Below, piece by piece: positions 35,355 to 43,256 of a stretch of 64,000 bases of DNA. Positions within the stretch are counted from its first letter, which is position 1; each line of letters starts with the position of its first letter. Both the position numbers and the translations under genes were made by a program. The stretch is from GCA-002727735 sp036159515 (GTDB taxonomy: Bacteria > Bacteroidota > Bacteroidia > Flavobacteriales_D > Parvicellaceae): contig JAYYEV010000081.1 of NCBI GenBank assembly GCA_036159515.1, forward strand, positions 5,798 through 69,797, in the 5' to 3' direction. The notes under the pieces were generated by a model, which saw only the letters and a list, made by a program, of their open reading frames with translations, had not been told where the DNA came from and did no database searches.

Positions 35355-36386
35355 ATGTCTACTTCAAAAAAAATAGAAAGCCTTCAAGAATTAGGAGAAT
35401 TTGGGCTTATTGAGAGAATCTCAAAAAAAATAAAATCATATCAAAAATCAACGGTACTTGGACCTTCTGATGATGCAGGAATAATATTACATAAAAAAAA
35501 TACACTAGTAAGTTCTGACTTATTAATTGAAGGTATTCATTTTGACATGACTTATACCCCACTTAAGCATCTAGGATACAAATCAGTTGTGGTTAATCTT
35601 AGTGATATATATGCTATGAATGCAACGCCAAAACAAATTACCGTTAATTTGGGTTTATCTAGCAAATATACAATCGAAGCGATTGACGAACTTTATGATG
35701 GAATTCTACTGGCTTGCAAAAAGTATAATGTAGACATAATAGGGGGTGACATTTCTTCATCACCATATGGCCTAGTAATTTCTATCACCGCTCTAGGTGA
35801 AGCGGAAGAAAGTAATATTGTGAAAAGAAATGGCGCAAAAGAAAATGACTTAATTGTAGTATCTGGAGACTTGGGAGGTGCTTATTTAGGATTAACTATA
35901 TTACAAAGAGAAAAAGAAGTATGGAAAAGTGATCCAAACATGCAACCTGAACTCGATGATTTTAATTATATTCTAGAAAGGCAATTAAAACCAGAAGCTA
36001 GAGTAGATATAATTCAGTTTTTAGAAAATAATAAAATCAAACCTACTAGTATGATTGATATATCTGATGGCTTAGCATCTGAAGTTTTACATCTTTGTAA
36101 ACAAAGTAAAGTAGGGTGCCAACTGTATGAAGAAAAAATTCCTATAGATCAACAAACATACAACACGGCTATGGATTTTAATTTAAACCCATCTACTTGT
36201 GCACTAAATGGTGGAGAAGATTATGAACTCTTATTTACCATTAACCAAAAAGATTTTGAGCTTGTTTCTAAAAATACAGCCTTATCTATCATTGGGCATA
36301 TTACTAAAAAAGAAGGTGGATACAATTTGATTGGTCATGGTGATACTTCGATACCTATTACAGCTCAAGGCTGGAACCACCTTTAA
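35355..36386 (+). CDS. thiL: Thiamine-monophosphate kinase
   Basis: ThiL phosphorylates thiamine monophosphate to thiamine diphosphate with ATP. The 343-residue protein is of the PurM/AIRS fold: LGPSDDAGII (about 35-44) with the Mg-binding aspartates, SDLLIEGIHFDMTYTP (about 56-71), VVNLSDIYAMNATPKQI (about 80-96), a second acidic site VDIIGGDISSS (about 128-138), and the C-terminal SMIDISDGLASE (about 233-244) and NGGEDYELLF (about 284-293). No other thi genes or TPP riboswitch are nearby. Its TAA stop is shared with RNase G through TTAA. Confidence 0.95.
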   Translation: MSTSKKIESLQELGEFGLIERISKKIKSYQKSTVLGPSDDAGIILHKKNTLVSSDLLIEGIHFDMTYTPLKHLGYKSVVVNLSDIYAMNATPKQITVNLGLSSKYTIEAIDELYDGILLACKKYNVDIIGGDISSSPYGLVISITALGEAEESNIVKRNGAKENDLIVVSGDLGGAYLGLTILQREKEVWKSDPNMQPELDDFNYILERQLKPEARVDIIQFLENNKIKPTSMIDISDGLASEVLHLCKQSKVGCQLYEEKIPIDQQTYNTAMDFNLNPSTCALNGGEDYELLFTINQKDFELVSKNTALSIIGHITKKEGGYNLIGHGDTSIPITAQGWNHL

Positions 36387-37927
36387 AGTACTTTCCCAGC
36401 GTCATCCATAAATTGAAATTCCAAGATTCCATAATCTGTTATGGGATGGATATTTACCCACTTTTTATATTTAAGGAACCAGGAACGTTGAATGCTTTTG
36501 AAACCTTTCTTTAAAAAAGCATCAATAAAAGGATGTACATTAAGATTAATACTTTTTGCTTTACCTTCGTTTAGAATCGAGTTTAATACCGATTCAATTT
36601 CGTCTATAATAAGTATTGAAGCCTGTACCTCACCTTTACCAAAACAAGTTGGACAGGTTTCAGTTGTTTTTATTTCTGTCTCTGGTCTAACTCGTTGACG
36701 GGTGAGCTCAACTACTCCAAATCTACTGGGGGCTTGAATGTTGTGCTTGGCTTTATCACCCTTCATGAACTGTTTGAAACTTTCTACTAACTTCTTGTTA
36801 TTTGCACGATCGTACATATCAATGAAATCGATAGCAACAATTCCCCCCATGTCTCTTAATCGTAGCAAACGAGCTATTTCTTCTGCAGATTCAAGGTTGG
36901 TATCTAAAGCATTTAATTCTTGATCTGTGTTGGTTGCTTTTCTGTTACCGCTATTAACATCAATTACGTGCATAGCTTCGGTGTGATCAATGATTAAATA
37001 AGCACCCGATTTTAAATTTACCTTTCTTCCAAACGTAGCTTTTATTTGTTTGTTAATACCCCTGTACTCAAATAGGCTTACTTTTCCACTGTATAGCTTA
37101 ACAATATCTTCCTTTTCAGGTGCAATAGTCTTCACATAATCTTTTAAATCATTAAATAACCCTTCATCGTCAACATGTATACTACTAAACTCTTTATTCA
37201 ATTCATCTCGAAGTACGGTTGTAGCTCTATTCATCTCTCCAAGAAGTTTCTTTCTAGGAGAAGCATTTTTCATTTCACCATACATCTTGGCCCACTTTTG
37301 CTCAAGATCTCTCAAGTCTTGATCTAACTCTGCTACCTTTTTATTTTGTGCTACAGTTCTAATGATAACTCCAAATTTTCTTGGCTTTATGCTATTTATT
37401 AATCGGACTAGACGATCTCTCTCTTTAGCATCTTTTATTTTTTGAGATACCGAAATTTTTTCTGAAAAAGGAACTAGAACTAGATATCTGCCAGGAATAG
37501 TAACTTCTGCACTTAATCGCGGCCCTTTGGATGATATTGGCTCTTTTGTTACTTGGACAGCTATAAGTTGATTTGAAGAAATATGTTCTTTTATCTTCCC
37601 GTCTTTGGATATATCAGCTTCTATTTTGTTATAACCCAATTTATGAGTGGATTGTTTCCCTTTTATTGAAGCTTGAACATATTTATTCATGGACTTGAAC
37701 TGAGGGCCCAAATCCAAATAATGTAAGAAAGCATCTTTTTCGTACCCTACATCTACAAATGCAGCATTTAAGCTAGGTACAATTTTTTTTACTTTCCCTA
37801 AATAAACATCACCGACATTAAATCTATCATCTAACCCTTCTTTATGTAGCTCAATGAGCTTATTTTCGTGAAGTAGCGCTGTGACAACTTCGTCTTGAGT
37901 AGAATTGATAACTAATTCATAAGACAC
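36383..37927 (-). CDS. rng: Ribonuclease G/E
   Basis: The 514-residue endoribonuclease has an N-terminal S1 domain (about 35-130, with VGDVYLGKVKKIVPSLNAAFVDVGYEKDAFL), a central RNase E/G domain with the catalytic acidic segments MHVIDVNSGN (about 322-331) and AIDFIDMYD (about 366-374), and a zinc-link motif CPTCFGKG (about 428-435). There is no long disordered C-terminal half, so it is RNase G-like rather than a degradosome RNase E. It processes rRNA and mRNA from 5'-monophosphate ends. It follows the HU and COX24-like genes on the same strand. Confidence 0.94.
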   Translation of the reverse strand: MSYELVINSTQDEVVTALLHENKLIELHKEGLDDRFNVGDVYLGKVKKIVPSLNAAFVDVGYEKDAFLHYLDLGPQFKSMNKYVQASIKGKQSTHKLGYNKIEADISKDGKIKEHISSNQLIAVQVTKEPISSKGPRLSAEVTIPGRYLVLVPFSEKISVSQKIKDAKERDRLVRLINSIKPRKFGVIIRTVAQNKKVAELDQDLRDLEQKWAKMYGEMKNASPRKKLLGEMNRATTVLRDELNKEFSSIHVDDEGLFNDLKDYVKTIAPEKEDIVKLYSGKVSLFEYRGINKQIKATFGRKVNLKSGAYLIIDHTEAMHVIDVNSGNRKATNTDQELNALDTNLESAEEIARLLRLRDMGGIVAIDFIDMYDRANNKKLVESFKQFMKGDKAKHNIQAPSRFGVVELTRQRVRPETEIKTTETCPTCFGKGEVQASILIIDEIESVLNSILNEGKAKSINLNVHPFIDAFLKKGFKSIQRSWFLKYKKWVNIHPITDYGILEFQFMDDAGKVL

Positions 37928-37995
37928 TTTAACCTCCTATCTGACCGTGATGCTTAGCTGTAAAAAATACAGAAGCACAAGAAAATCAAATATAT

Positions 37996-38085
37996 CTACT
38001 TCTTTTTGTGTCTGTTCTTTCTTAAACGCTTTTTACGCTTATGGGTAGACATCTTATGTCTTTTTCTTTTTTTACCGCTAGGCAT
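37996..38085 (-). CDS. 29-residue AURKAIP1/COX24-domain (bS22/mS38-like) ribosomal protein
   Basis: A tiny ORF, starting at ATG 38085 and ending at TAG 37996, encodes MPSGKKRKRHKMSTHKRKKR and then LRKNRHKKK. Of 29 residues 18 are Lys or Arg, and the pattern KxxxHKRKKRxRxNRHKK is that of the AURKAIP1/COX24 domain (mitochondrial mS38, mycobacterial bS22). It is therefore probably a small-subunit ribosomal protein. It lies between HU (31 bases upstream) and rng (68 bases downstream), a sensible company for an RNA-binding protein. Its small size means automatic gene callers often miss it. Distinguish from bTHX, which has a GRR/WRG pattern not seen here. Confidence 0.85.
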   Translation of the reverse strand: MPSGKKRKRHKMSTHKRKKRLRKNRHKKK

Positions 38086-38116
38086 ACTAATCTTTTAATT
38101 AATAATTAATACTTTT

Positions 38117-38404
38117 TTACTTCTTTACCTTATTCTTAACGCCATTTACAAATGATTTTGAAGGCTTGAATTGAGGTACATAATGCTCAGGTATTATCAA
38201 AGTAGTGTTCTTCGAAATATTTCTTCCTGTTTTTTCTGCTCTTTTCTTTACTACAAATGTTCCGAAACCTCTTAAGTATACATTTTCACCATTTTCCATG
38301 GTGTCAATGATGGATTTCATGAATGATTCTATCGTAGCCTGAACAGCAATCTTCTCGATTCCTGTTTTCTCTGAAATATCTGCAACTAAATCTGCTTTTG
38401 TCAT
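38117..38404 (-). CDS. HU/IHF family DNA-binding protein
   Basis: The 95-residue histone-like protein has helices in KADLVADISEKTGI, then the conserved ENVYLRGFGTFVVKKRAEKTGRN (about 40-62) and the DNA-binding arm, ending with the PQFKPSKSFVNGV segment. It bends and packages DNA as a dimer. The length and the absence of clear IHF-alpha/beta residues make 'HU family' the safest label. It opens a short minus-strand set with the COX24-like gene and rng, and has a good -7 element upstream. Confidence 0.93.
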   Translation of the reverse strand: MTKADLVADISEKTGIEKIAVQATIESFMKSIIDTMENGENVYLRGFGTFVVKKRAEKTGRNISKNTTLIIPEHYVPQFKPSKSFVNGVKNKVKK

Positions 38405-38435
38405 AATAAATTATGAATTTCCATTAATTGGGTTG

Positions 38436-38443
38436 CAAATATA
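38436..38443 (-). promoter_or_regulatory. Candidate -7 element of the HU gene
   Basis: The minus strand reads TATATTTGC, 32 bases upstream of the ATG at 38404. The -33 element is not clear. The distance and flanks are nearly the same as at the suf operon. Confidence 0.47.
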
Positions 38444-38515
38444 ATTTTATTTATTGAATATTTACCTAATGTCATAAAACAACTATAAATTATTTCACAA
38501 TTAAAATAACAATTC

Positions 38516-39541
38516 ATGTTTGCTGTTTCTTTAATCGATTGGTATAAAAAAAATCATAGAGATTTACCCTGGAGAAATACTACTGATCCTTATCGAATTT
38601 GGGTAAGTGAAATCATACTTCAGCAAACACGTGTTAATCAGGGTTTGCCATATTATACAAAGTTTATCCAACGTTTTGAAGATTTAAAGTCTCTTGCCCA
38701 TGCAAAAGAAGAAGAGGTATTAAAATATTGGCAAGGGCTGGGTTATTATTCAAGAGCTAGAAATATGCATTTTACAGCTAAATTCATCTACTTTGACCTA
38801 AATGGTTCTTTCCCCAACAATTATAATGATTTAATAAAATTAAAAGGGATTGGGGATTATACTGCTAGCGCAATTGCTTCTTTTAGCTTTAATGAGAAAA
38901 AGGCAGTAATTGACGGAAATGTTTACCGAGTTTTAAGTAGAGTTTTTGGAGTAAAAGAGGATATAAATAGTAAAGAAGGGAAAGAAATTATTAAAGATAT
39001 TGCTAATCAAAGTATTCCGGATTTTGAACATAGTATTTATAATCAAGCCATAATGGAATTCGGGGCTATGATATGCACTCCAAAGTCTCCCAAATGTAAA
39101 GGTTGTAATCTAACAGAAATTTGTTTTGCCAAAAAACATGATTTGACCACCAGACTTCCACTTAAAATTAGAAAACAAAAGGTGAAAACTAGATTTTTTA
39201 ATTTTATTATTTTTCATTGTGATAATGAAATTCTCTTGGAGAAAAGAATACAAAAAGACATATGGCAGCACCTATACCAATTTCCTCTTTTTGAAACAAA
39301 CAAAGAAATAGATGACCCTTTATCTAAGTTTAATTTAAAAGGAGAATTAAAAGGAAAGCATCTAAAAAAACATATTTTATCACATCAATTTATAATGGGC
39401 ACATTTTGGTGGATAAATGTAGATGATCTCCCGAAAAATGACAACTACATTAAAATTCATATAAATGATTTAGATAATTTTCCAGTTCCCAAAATAATTG
39501 AAAATTATAACAAAGAAAATTTAGCATTTCACTTAGAATAA
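38516..39541 (+). CDS. mutY: A/G-specific adenine DNA glycosylase
   Basis: MutY removes adenine paired with 8-oxoguanine. The 341-residue protein has the catalytic glutamate in SEIILQQTRVNQ (about 31-42), the helix-hairpin-helix LKGIGDYTASAIASF (about 109-123), the catalytic aspartate in VIDGNVYRVLSR (about 131-142), and the [4Fe-4S] ligands C-x6-C-x2-C-x5-C in CTPKSPKCKGCNLTEICFA (about 191-209). The C-terminal NUDIX-like domain reads the 8-oxoG and is present (about 230-340). First gene in mutY-ssb-gldE-gldD. Confidence 0.95.
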   Translation: MFAVSLIDWYKKNHRDLPWRNTTDPYRIWVSEIILQQTRVNQGLPYYTKFIQRFEDLKSLAHAKEEEVLKYWQGLGYYSRARNMHFTAKFIYFDLNGSFPNNYNDLIKLKGIGDYTASAIASFSFNEKKAVIDGNVYRVLSRVFGVKEDINSKEGKEIIKDIANQSIPDFEHSIYNQAIMEFGAMICTPKSPKCKGCNLTEICFAKKHDLTTRLPLKIRKQKVKTRFFNFIIFHCDNEILLEKRIQKDIWQHLYQFPLFETNKEIDDPLSKFNLKGELKGKHLKKHILSHQFIMGTFWWINVDDLPKNDNYIKIHINDLDNFPVPKIIENYNKENLAFHLE

Positions 39542-39542
39542 C

Positions 39543-39550
39543 TAATTTTG
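39543..39550 (+). promoter_or_regulatory. Candidate internal -7 element before ssb
   Basis: TAATTTTG sits between the mutY stop and the ssb ATG at 39567, 16 bases before the start. It could give ssb expression independent of mutY. The -33 region is weak. Confidence 0.33.
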
Positions 39551-39566
39551 ATTTAAATATACAGAC

Positions 39567-40010
39567 ATGTCAGGAAGTGTAAACAAAGTAATTTTGATAG
39601 GAAATCTAGGAAAAGATCCAGATGTAAGACATCTAGAAAATGGAGCTACCGTAGCTAATTTCCCTATTGCTACCTCTGAAAATTATAAAGATCGAAAAAC
39701 GGGTGAAAAAGTTTCACAGACAGAATGGCATAACATTGTAGTTTGGAGAGGACTTGCGGACATTACAGAACGGTACCTAAAGAAAGGTGACAAAGTTTAC
39801 ATTGAAGGCAAACTGAGAACTAGATCATGGCAAGATCAAGATGGAAATACCAAATATACAACTGAAATCATTGCTGATAATTTGACTATGTTAGGGAAAT
39901 CACCTGATAATTCGACTGCTCCACAATCTCAACCAGTAGCAGCAACAAGTAGTCCTGCCCAAAACGAAGATTTTTCTGGACCTGACGATTCAGATGATCT
40001 TCCATTTTAA
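39567..40010 (+). CDS. ssb: Single-stranded DNA-binding protein
   Basis: The 147-residue protein has an OB fold over residues 1-110 (VNKVILIGNLGKDPDVRHLENG, then TEWHNIVVWRGLADITERYLKKGDKVYIEGKL) and a glutamine/proline-rich linker ending in the acidic tip DDSDDLPF. The acidic tip recruits partner proteins such as primase and RecJ-type enzymes. It lies 25 bases after mutY and 26 before gldE. This mutY-ssb-gldE-gldD order is known from Flavobacterium johnsoniae. Confidence 0.96.
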   Translation: MSGSVNKVILIGNLGKDPDVRHLENGATVANFPIATSENYKDRKTGEKVSQTEWHNIVVWRGLADITERYLKKGDKVYIEGKLRTRSWQDQDGNTKYTTEIIADNLTMLGKSPDNSTAPQSQPVAATSSPAQNEDFSGPDDSDDLPF

Positions 40011-40036
40011 CTTTATGTTTAACGAATCAATTTAAT

Positions 40037-41365
40037 TTGGACCCTTCCCTGAGTAGCTCTCTACTATTTAATTTACAAGTATTTCAACCCATAGATTTAG
40101 AACTTGGACTTTCCATTCTTTCTGTTTTAGTCCTAGTTGTTTTCTCAGCCTTACTTTCTGGCTCAGAAGTAGCTATGTTTAGTATCAGTAATAAACAACG
40201 TATAGAGCTAGAAAATCAAAATTACAGTTCAGAAAAACGAGTATTAGTCTTGCTTAAAGAACCTAAAAAACTTTTGGCCACTATTTTAATTGCAAATAAT
40301 TTTATTAATGTGTCTATAGTAATGGCCTCAAATTTTGTTTTTAACAATTTATTTATAGAAGGAAGTATAAGTAATACAATGAATTTTATTCTCCAAGTAA
40401 TTGTTATTACCTTTTTAATCCTTCTATTTGGTGAAGTAATTCCAAAAGTCTATGCAAATAACCATAACCTTAAATTTTCAAAATTTATGGCCATTCCACT
40501 TCAGTTACTAAAAAAGTTATTCTACCCTGTAAGTCAAATACTTGTAAATAGCACTAATCTAATTGATAAAAGAATGGAGAGAAGAAAAGAATCTATTCAA
40601 GCAAATGAATTAGAACATGCGCTCAATTTAACGGTAGATAGTGTAGATAATGAAGATGAAAAGAAAATTTTAGAAGGAATTGTGAAATTTGGCAATACGG
40701 ATGTGAAACAAATAATGACTCCAAGAACTGATGTAATAAGTTTTGAAATTTCTACACCTTTTAATGAGTTGATAACTGAACTTAAAGAAATTAAATACTC
40801 AAGAATTCCAGTATTTGAAGATTCTTTTGATAAAATCAAAGGTATTCTTTATGCTAAAGATTTACTTGGAAAAATGAATGAAAAAAAGAATTTTAAGTGG
40901 CCTAATTTACTAAGAGAACCCAAATTTGTTCCTGAAAACAAAAAGCTAGATGATTTATTAAAAGAATTTCAAGAGGAAAAAACACATATTGCTATTGTTG
41001 TTGATGAATACGGAGGTTCCTCAGGAATTGTATCTCTTGAAGATGTACTGGAAGAAATAGTTGGAGACATTACAGATGAATTTGATGAAGAAGATATAAA
41101 CTACAAAAAATTAGATGAGTTAAATTATATTTTTGATGGAAAAACTTCGCTTATTGACGTATATAAACTCCTAGACATTGATGGGGAAATTTTTGAGAAA
41201 GAAAAAGGAGAATCTGATACAATTGCTGGCTTTTGCATAGAACAAGCAGGAAAAATCATGCTAAAAAATGAAAAAATTAGCTTTGACAAATACACCATAA
41301 CTGTTGAAGCTGCAGACAAAAGGAGAATAAAAAAAGTTAAAATTACGATTAATGAGGTGGTTTAA
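40037..41365 (+). CDS. gldE: Gliding motility-associated protein GldE (CNNM/CBS/CorC family)
   Basis: The 442-residue protein starts at a TTG (40037) giving MDPSLSS, which agrees with my memory of GldE starts; no ATG is near. It has a DUF21/CNNM membrane domain (about 25-200, with SGSEVAMFSISNKQRIELE), two CBS repeats (about 220-340, with MTPRTDVISFEI and EDSFDKIKGILYAKDLL), and a CorC_HlyC domain (about 355-440). CNNM proteins are implicated in Mg2+ export. In F. johnsoniae GldE supports GldD function. Its end overlaps gldD by 14 bases, indicating coupled translation. Confidence 0.92.
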   Translation: MDPSLSSSLLFNLQVFQPIDLELGLSILSVLVLVVFSALLSGSEVAMFSISNKQRIELENQNYSSEKRVLVLLKEPKKLLATILIANNFINVSIVMASNFVFNNLFIEGSISNTMNFILQVIVITFLILLFGEVIPKVYANNHNLKFSKFMAIPLQLLKKLFYPVSQILVNSTNLIDKRMERRKESIQANELEHALNLTVDSVDNEDEKKILEGIVKFGNTDVKQIMTPRTDVISFEISTPFNELITELKEIKYSRIPVFEDSFDKIKGILYAKDLLGKMNEKKNFKWPNLLREPKFVPENKKLDDLLKEFQEEKTHIAIVVDEYGGSSGIVSLEDVLEEIVGDITDEFDEEDINYKKLDELNYIFDGKTSLIDVYKLLDIDGEIFEKEKGESDTIAGFCIEQAGKIMLKNEKISFDKYTITVEAADKRRIKKVKITINEVV

Positions 41366-41927
41366 CATTGCTTTCATCTTTCTAGTTTTTCTCCTTTCAT
41401 CTTGTAGAAATGAACCATCCTATCCGAAACCTAAAAGTTATTTGCGAATTGATTTACCAGAAAAAGAATATTATAAAATTGAGAATTACACATGCCCATT
41501 TTCATTTGAAATCCCCAACTATGCCACGTGGAAACAACGTTTCAAAAACAATAATTCATGTAGTAAAGCAGTACTTTTTCCTCAGTTTAGCGCTGAAATA
41601 CTATGTGACTATGTACCATTAGAAAATGATATTTTAGCACTTTCTGAGATTTTTAGAAATAAAATGTATGATCACAGTTTTAAATCAACCGGCATTATTG
41701 AAAGAGCTTGGTCCGATGCGGAAAATAAAGTGTATGGGTTAACTTATGAAATCAAAGGGAATACAGCTTGCAATTTTGGATTTTTAGTCACAGACAGCAC
41801 AAAACATGTATTTCTTGGACAACTTATGTTCCAAACAAAACCAAATTACGATTCACTTTCTCCAATGATTAACTTCATCATACATGATGCTAAAAAGTTA
41901 ATCGAGTCATTTAGATGGATTAATTAA
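41352..41927 (+). CDS. gldD: Gliding motility lipoprotein GldD
   Basis: The 191-residue protein has a lipoprotein signal peptide with lipobox LLSSC (Cys18) followed by RNEPSYPKPKSYLRIDLPEKEY, the hallmark GldD start. The remainder (FEIPNYATWK, then FPQFSAEILCDY, then GNTACNFGFLVTDSTKHVFLGQL) is GldD-like with conserved aromatic residues. GldD is a required accessory of the gliding machinery in F. johnsoniae; a T9SS link is accepted, mechanism not settled. It overlaps gldE by 14 bases and the convergent acyl-CoA dehydrogenase stop by 8 bases. Confidence 0.93.
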   Translation: MRWFNIAFIFLVFLLSSCRNEPSYPKPKSYLRIDLPEKEYYKIENYTCPFSFEIPNYATWKQRFKNNNSCSKAVLFPQFSAEILCDYVPLENDILALSEIFRNKMYDHSFKSTGIIERAWSDAENKVYGLTYEIKGNTACNFGFLVTDSTKHVFLGQLMFQTKPNYDSLSPMINFIIHDAKKLIESFRWIN

Positions 41928-43098
41928 AAGCGGGTATACCCGTCACATCCATCCCTGTGATTAGTAAATGAATATCATGGGTCCCTTCATAAGTTAAAAC
42001 AGATTCTAGATTTGCCATGTGTCTCATAACGGAATATTCATTCATTATTCCCATAGCACCGTGTATTTGTCGAGCCTCCCTAGCAATTTTAACTGCCATT
42101 TCAACATTATTCCTCTTAGCCATCGAAATTTGTGCAGAAGTGGCTCTTCCTTCATCTCTTAATTGACCTAATCTGAATGTAAGCAGCTGCGCTTTAGTTA
42201 TTTCGGTAATCATCTCTGCCAATTTCTTTTGTACTAGCTGGAAGCTTGCAATGGGTTTTCCAAATTGAATTCTTTCCTTTGAATATCTCAATGCAGAATC
42301 ATAACAATCCATAGCTGCACCAATAGCACCCCATGCAATTCCATATCTTGCTGAATCTAGACACATTAAAGGAGCCCCAAGACCATCTTTGTTTGGCAAT
42401 AAATTTTCTTTTGGAACCTTAACATTGTTGAAAATTAGCTCTCCAGTTGCAGAAGCTCTTAATGAGTGCTTACCGTGCATTTCTGGAGTCTCAAACCCTT
42501 CCATACCTCTTTCTACTATCAGTCCCTTAATTCGATCATTTTCATCTTTCGCCCAAACCACAGCGATATCTGCAAAAGGCGCATTTGAAATCCACATTTT
42601 AGCTCCGTTAAGAATATAATGATCACCTACGTCTTTGAAATTTGTGATCATACCACCTGGGTTTGAACCAAAATCTGGCTCTGTTAAACCAAAACAACCT
42701 ATCATTTCTCCTGAAGCCAACTTTGGCAAATATTTTTTGGATTGTTCTTCTGAACCAAATTTCCAAATAGGATACATAACTAATGAACTTTGAACTGAAG
42801 AAGTTGAACGAAGGCCAGAATCACAACGTTCTAGTTCTTGCATAATTATTCCGTAAGCTACTTGATCTAGTCCTGCACCACCATATTCAATAGGAATATA
42901 TGGCCCAAATCCTCCTATTTCCGCTAACCCTTTTATGATGTGTTTAGGGAAAGTTGCATTTTCGTAGTGCTCTTCAATTATCGGAGATACCTCTTTCTTC
43001 ACCCAAGCTCTAGCGGTTTCTCTAATAAGCTTATGCTCATCAGATAATAATTCATCCATCAAATAATAGTCGTGAGATTGAAATTGATCTTTACTCAT
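41920..43098 (-). CDS. Acyl-CoA dehydrogenase, glutaryl-CoA dehydrogenase-like
   Basis: The 392-residue flavoenzyme has the FAD/substrate segment GCFGLTEPDFGSNPGGM (about 133-149), a RSTSSVQSSLVMYPI region with the conserved arginine near 97, and the catalytic glutamate in LTYEGTHDIHLLI (about 371-383). The YEGTHD context, the GSNPGGM loop and the length are those of glutaryl-CoA dehydrogenase (lysine/tryptophan degradation; oxidation and decarboxylation to crotonyl-CoA) rather than short-chain acyl-CoA dehydrogenases. Single gene with its own promoter. The exact substrate is not proven. Confidence 0.87.
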   Translation of the reverse strand: MSKDQFQSHDYYLMDELLSDEHKLIRETARAWVKKEVSPIIEEHYENATFPKHIIKGLAEIGGFGPYIPIEYGGAGLDQVAYGIIMQELERCDSGLRSTSSVQSSLVMYPIWKFGSEEQSKKYLPKLASGEMIGCFGLTEPDFGSNPGGMITNFKDVGDHYILNGAKMWISNAPFADIAVVWAKDENDRIKGLIVERGMEGFETPEMHGKHSLRASATGELIFNNVKVPKENLLPNKDGLGAPLMCLDSARYGIAWGAIGAAMDCYDSALRYSKERIQFGKPIASFQLVQKKLAEMITEITKAQLLTFRLGQLRDEGRATSAQISMAKRNNVEMAVKIAREARQIHGAMGIMNEYSVMRHMANLESVLTYEGTHDIHLLITGMDVTGIPAFN

Positions 43099-43115
43099 AA
43101 GATGCGTTTTGAAGG

Positions 43116-43145
43116 CAAATGTATATGTATTTTAAAGATACACAA
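43116..43145 (-). promoter_or_regulatory. Promoter of the acyl-CoA dehydrogenase gene
   Basis: On the minus strand TTG at 43143-43145 is followed after 19 bases by TACATTTG at 43116-43123 and then CC. The box ends 17 bases upstream of the ATG at 43098. Both elements and the spacing fit the Bacteroidota consensus. Confidence 0.57.
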
Positions 43146-43236
43146 GCATCTGTTGGTTCAATTTTTATGTTTAGTAACTCAATTTATTTCTTAGGAAATT
43201 ATTTTGCTGAAACGTGAGTTTTGCAATCATTAATTT

Positions 43237-43244
43237 TAATTTTG
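43237..43244 (+). promoter_or_regulatory. Candidate -7 element of dnaG
   Basis: TAATTTTG matches TAnnTTTG and ends 12 bases before the dnaG ATG at 43257. No good -33 TTG lies at the expected spacing. Confidence 0.33.
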
Positions 43245-43256
43245 ATTATTGACTAA

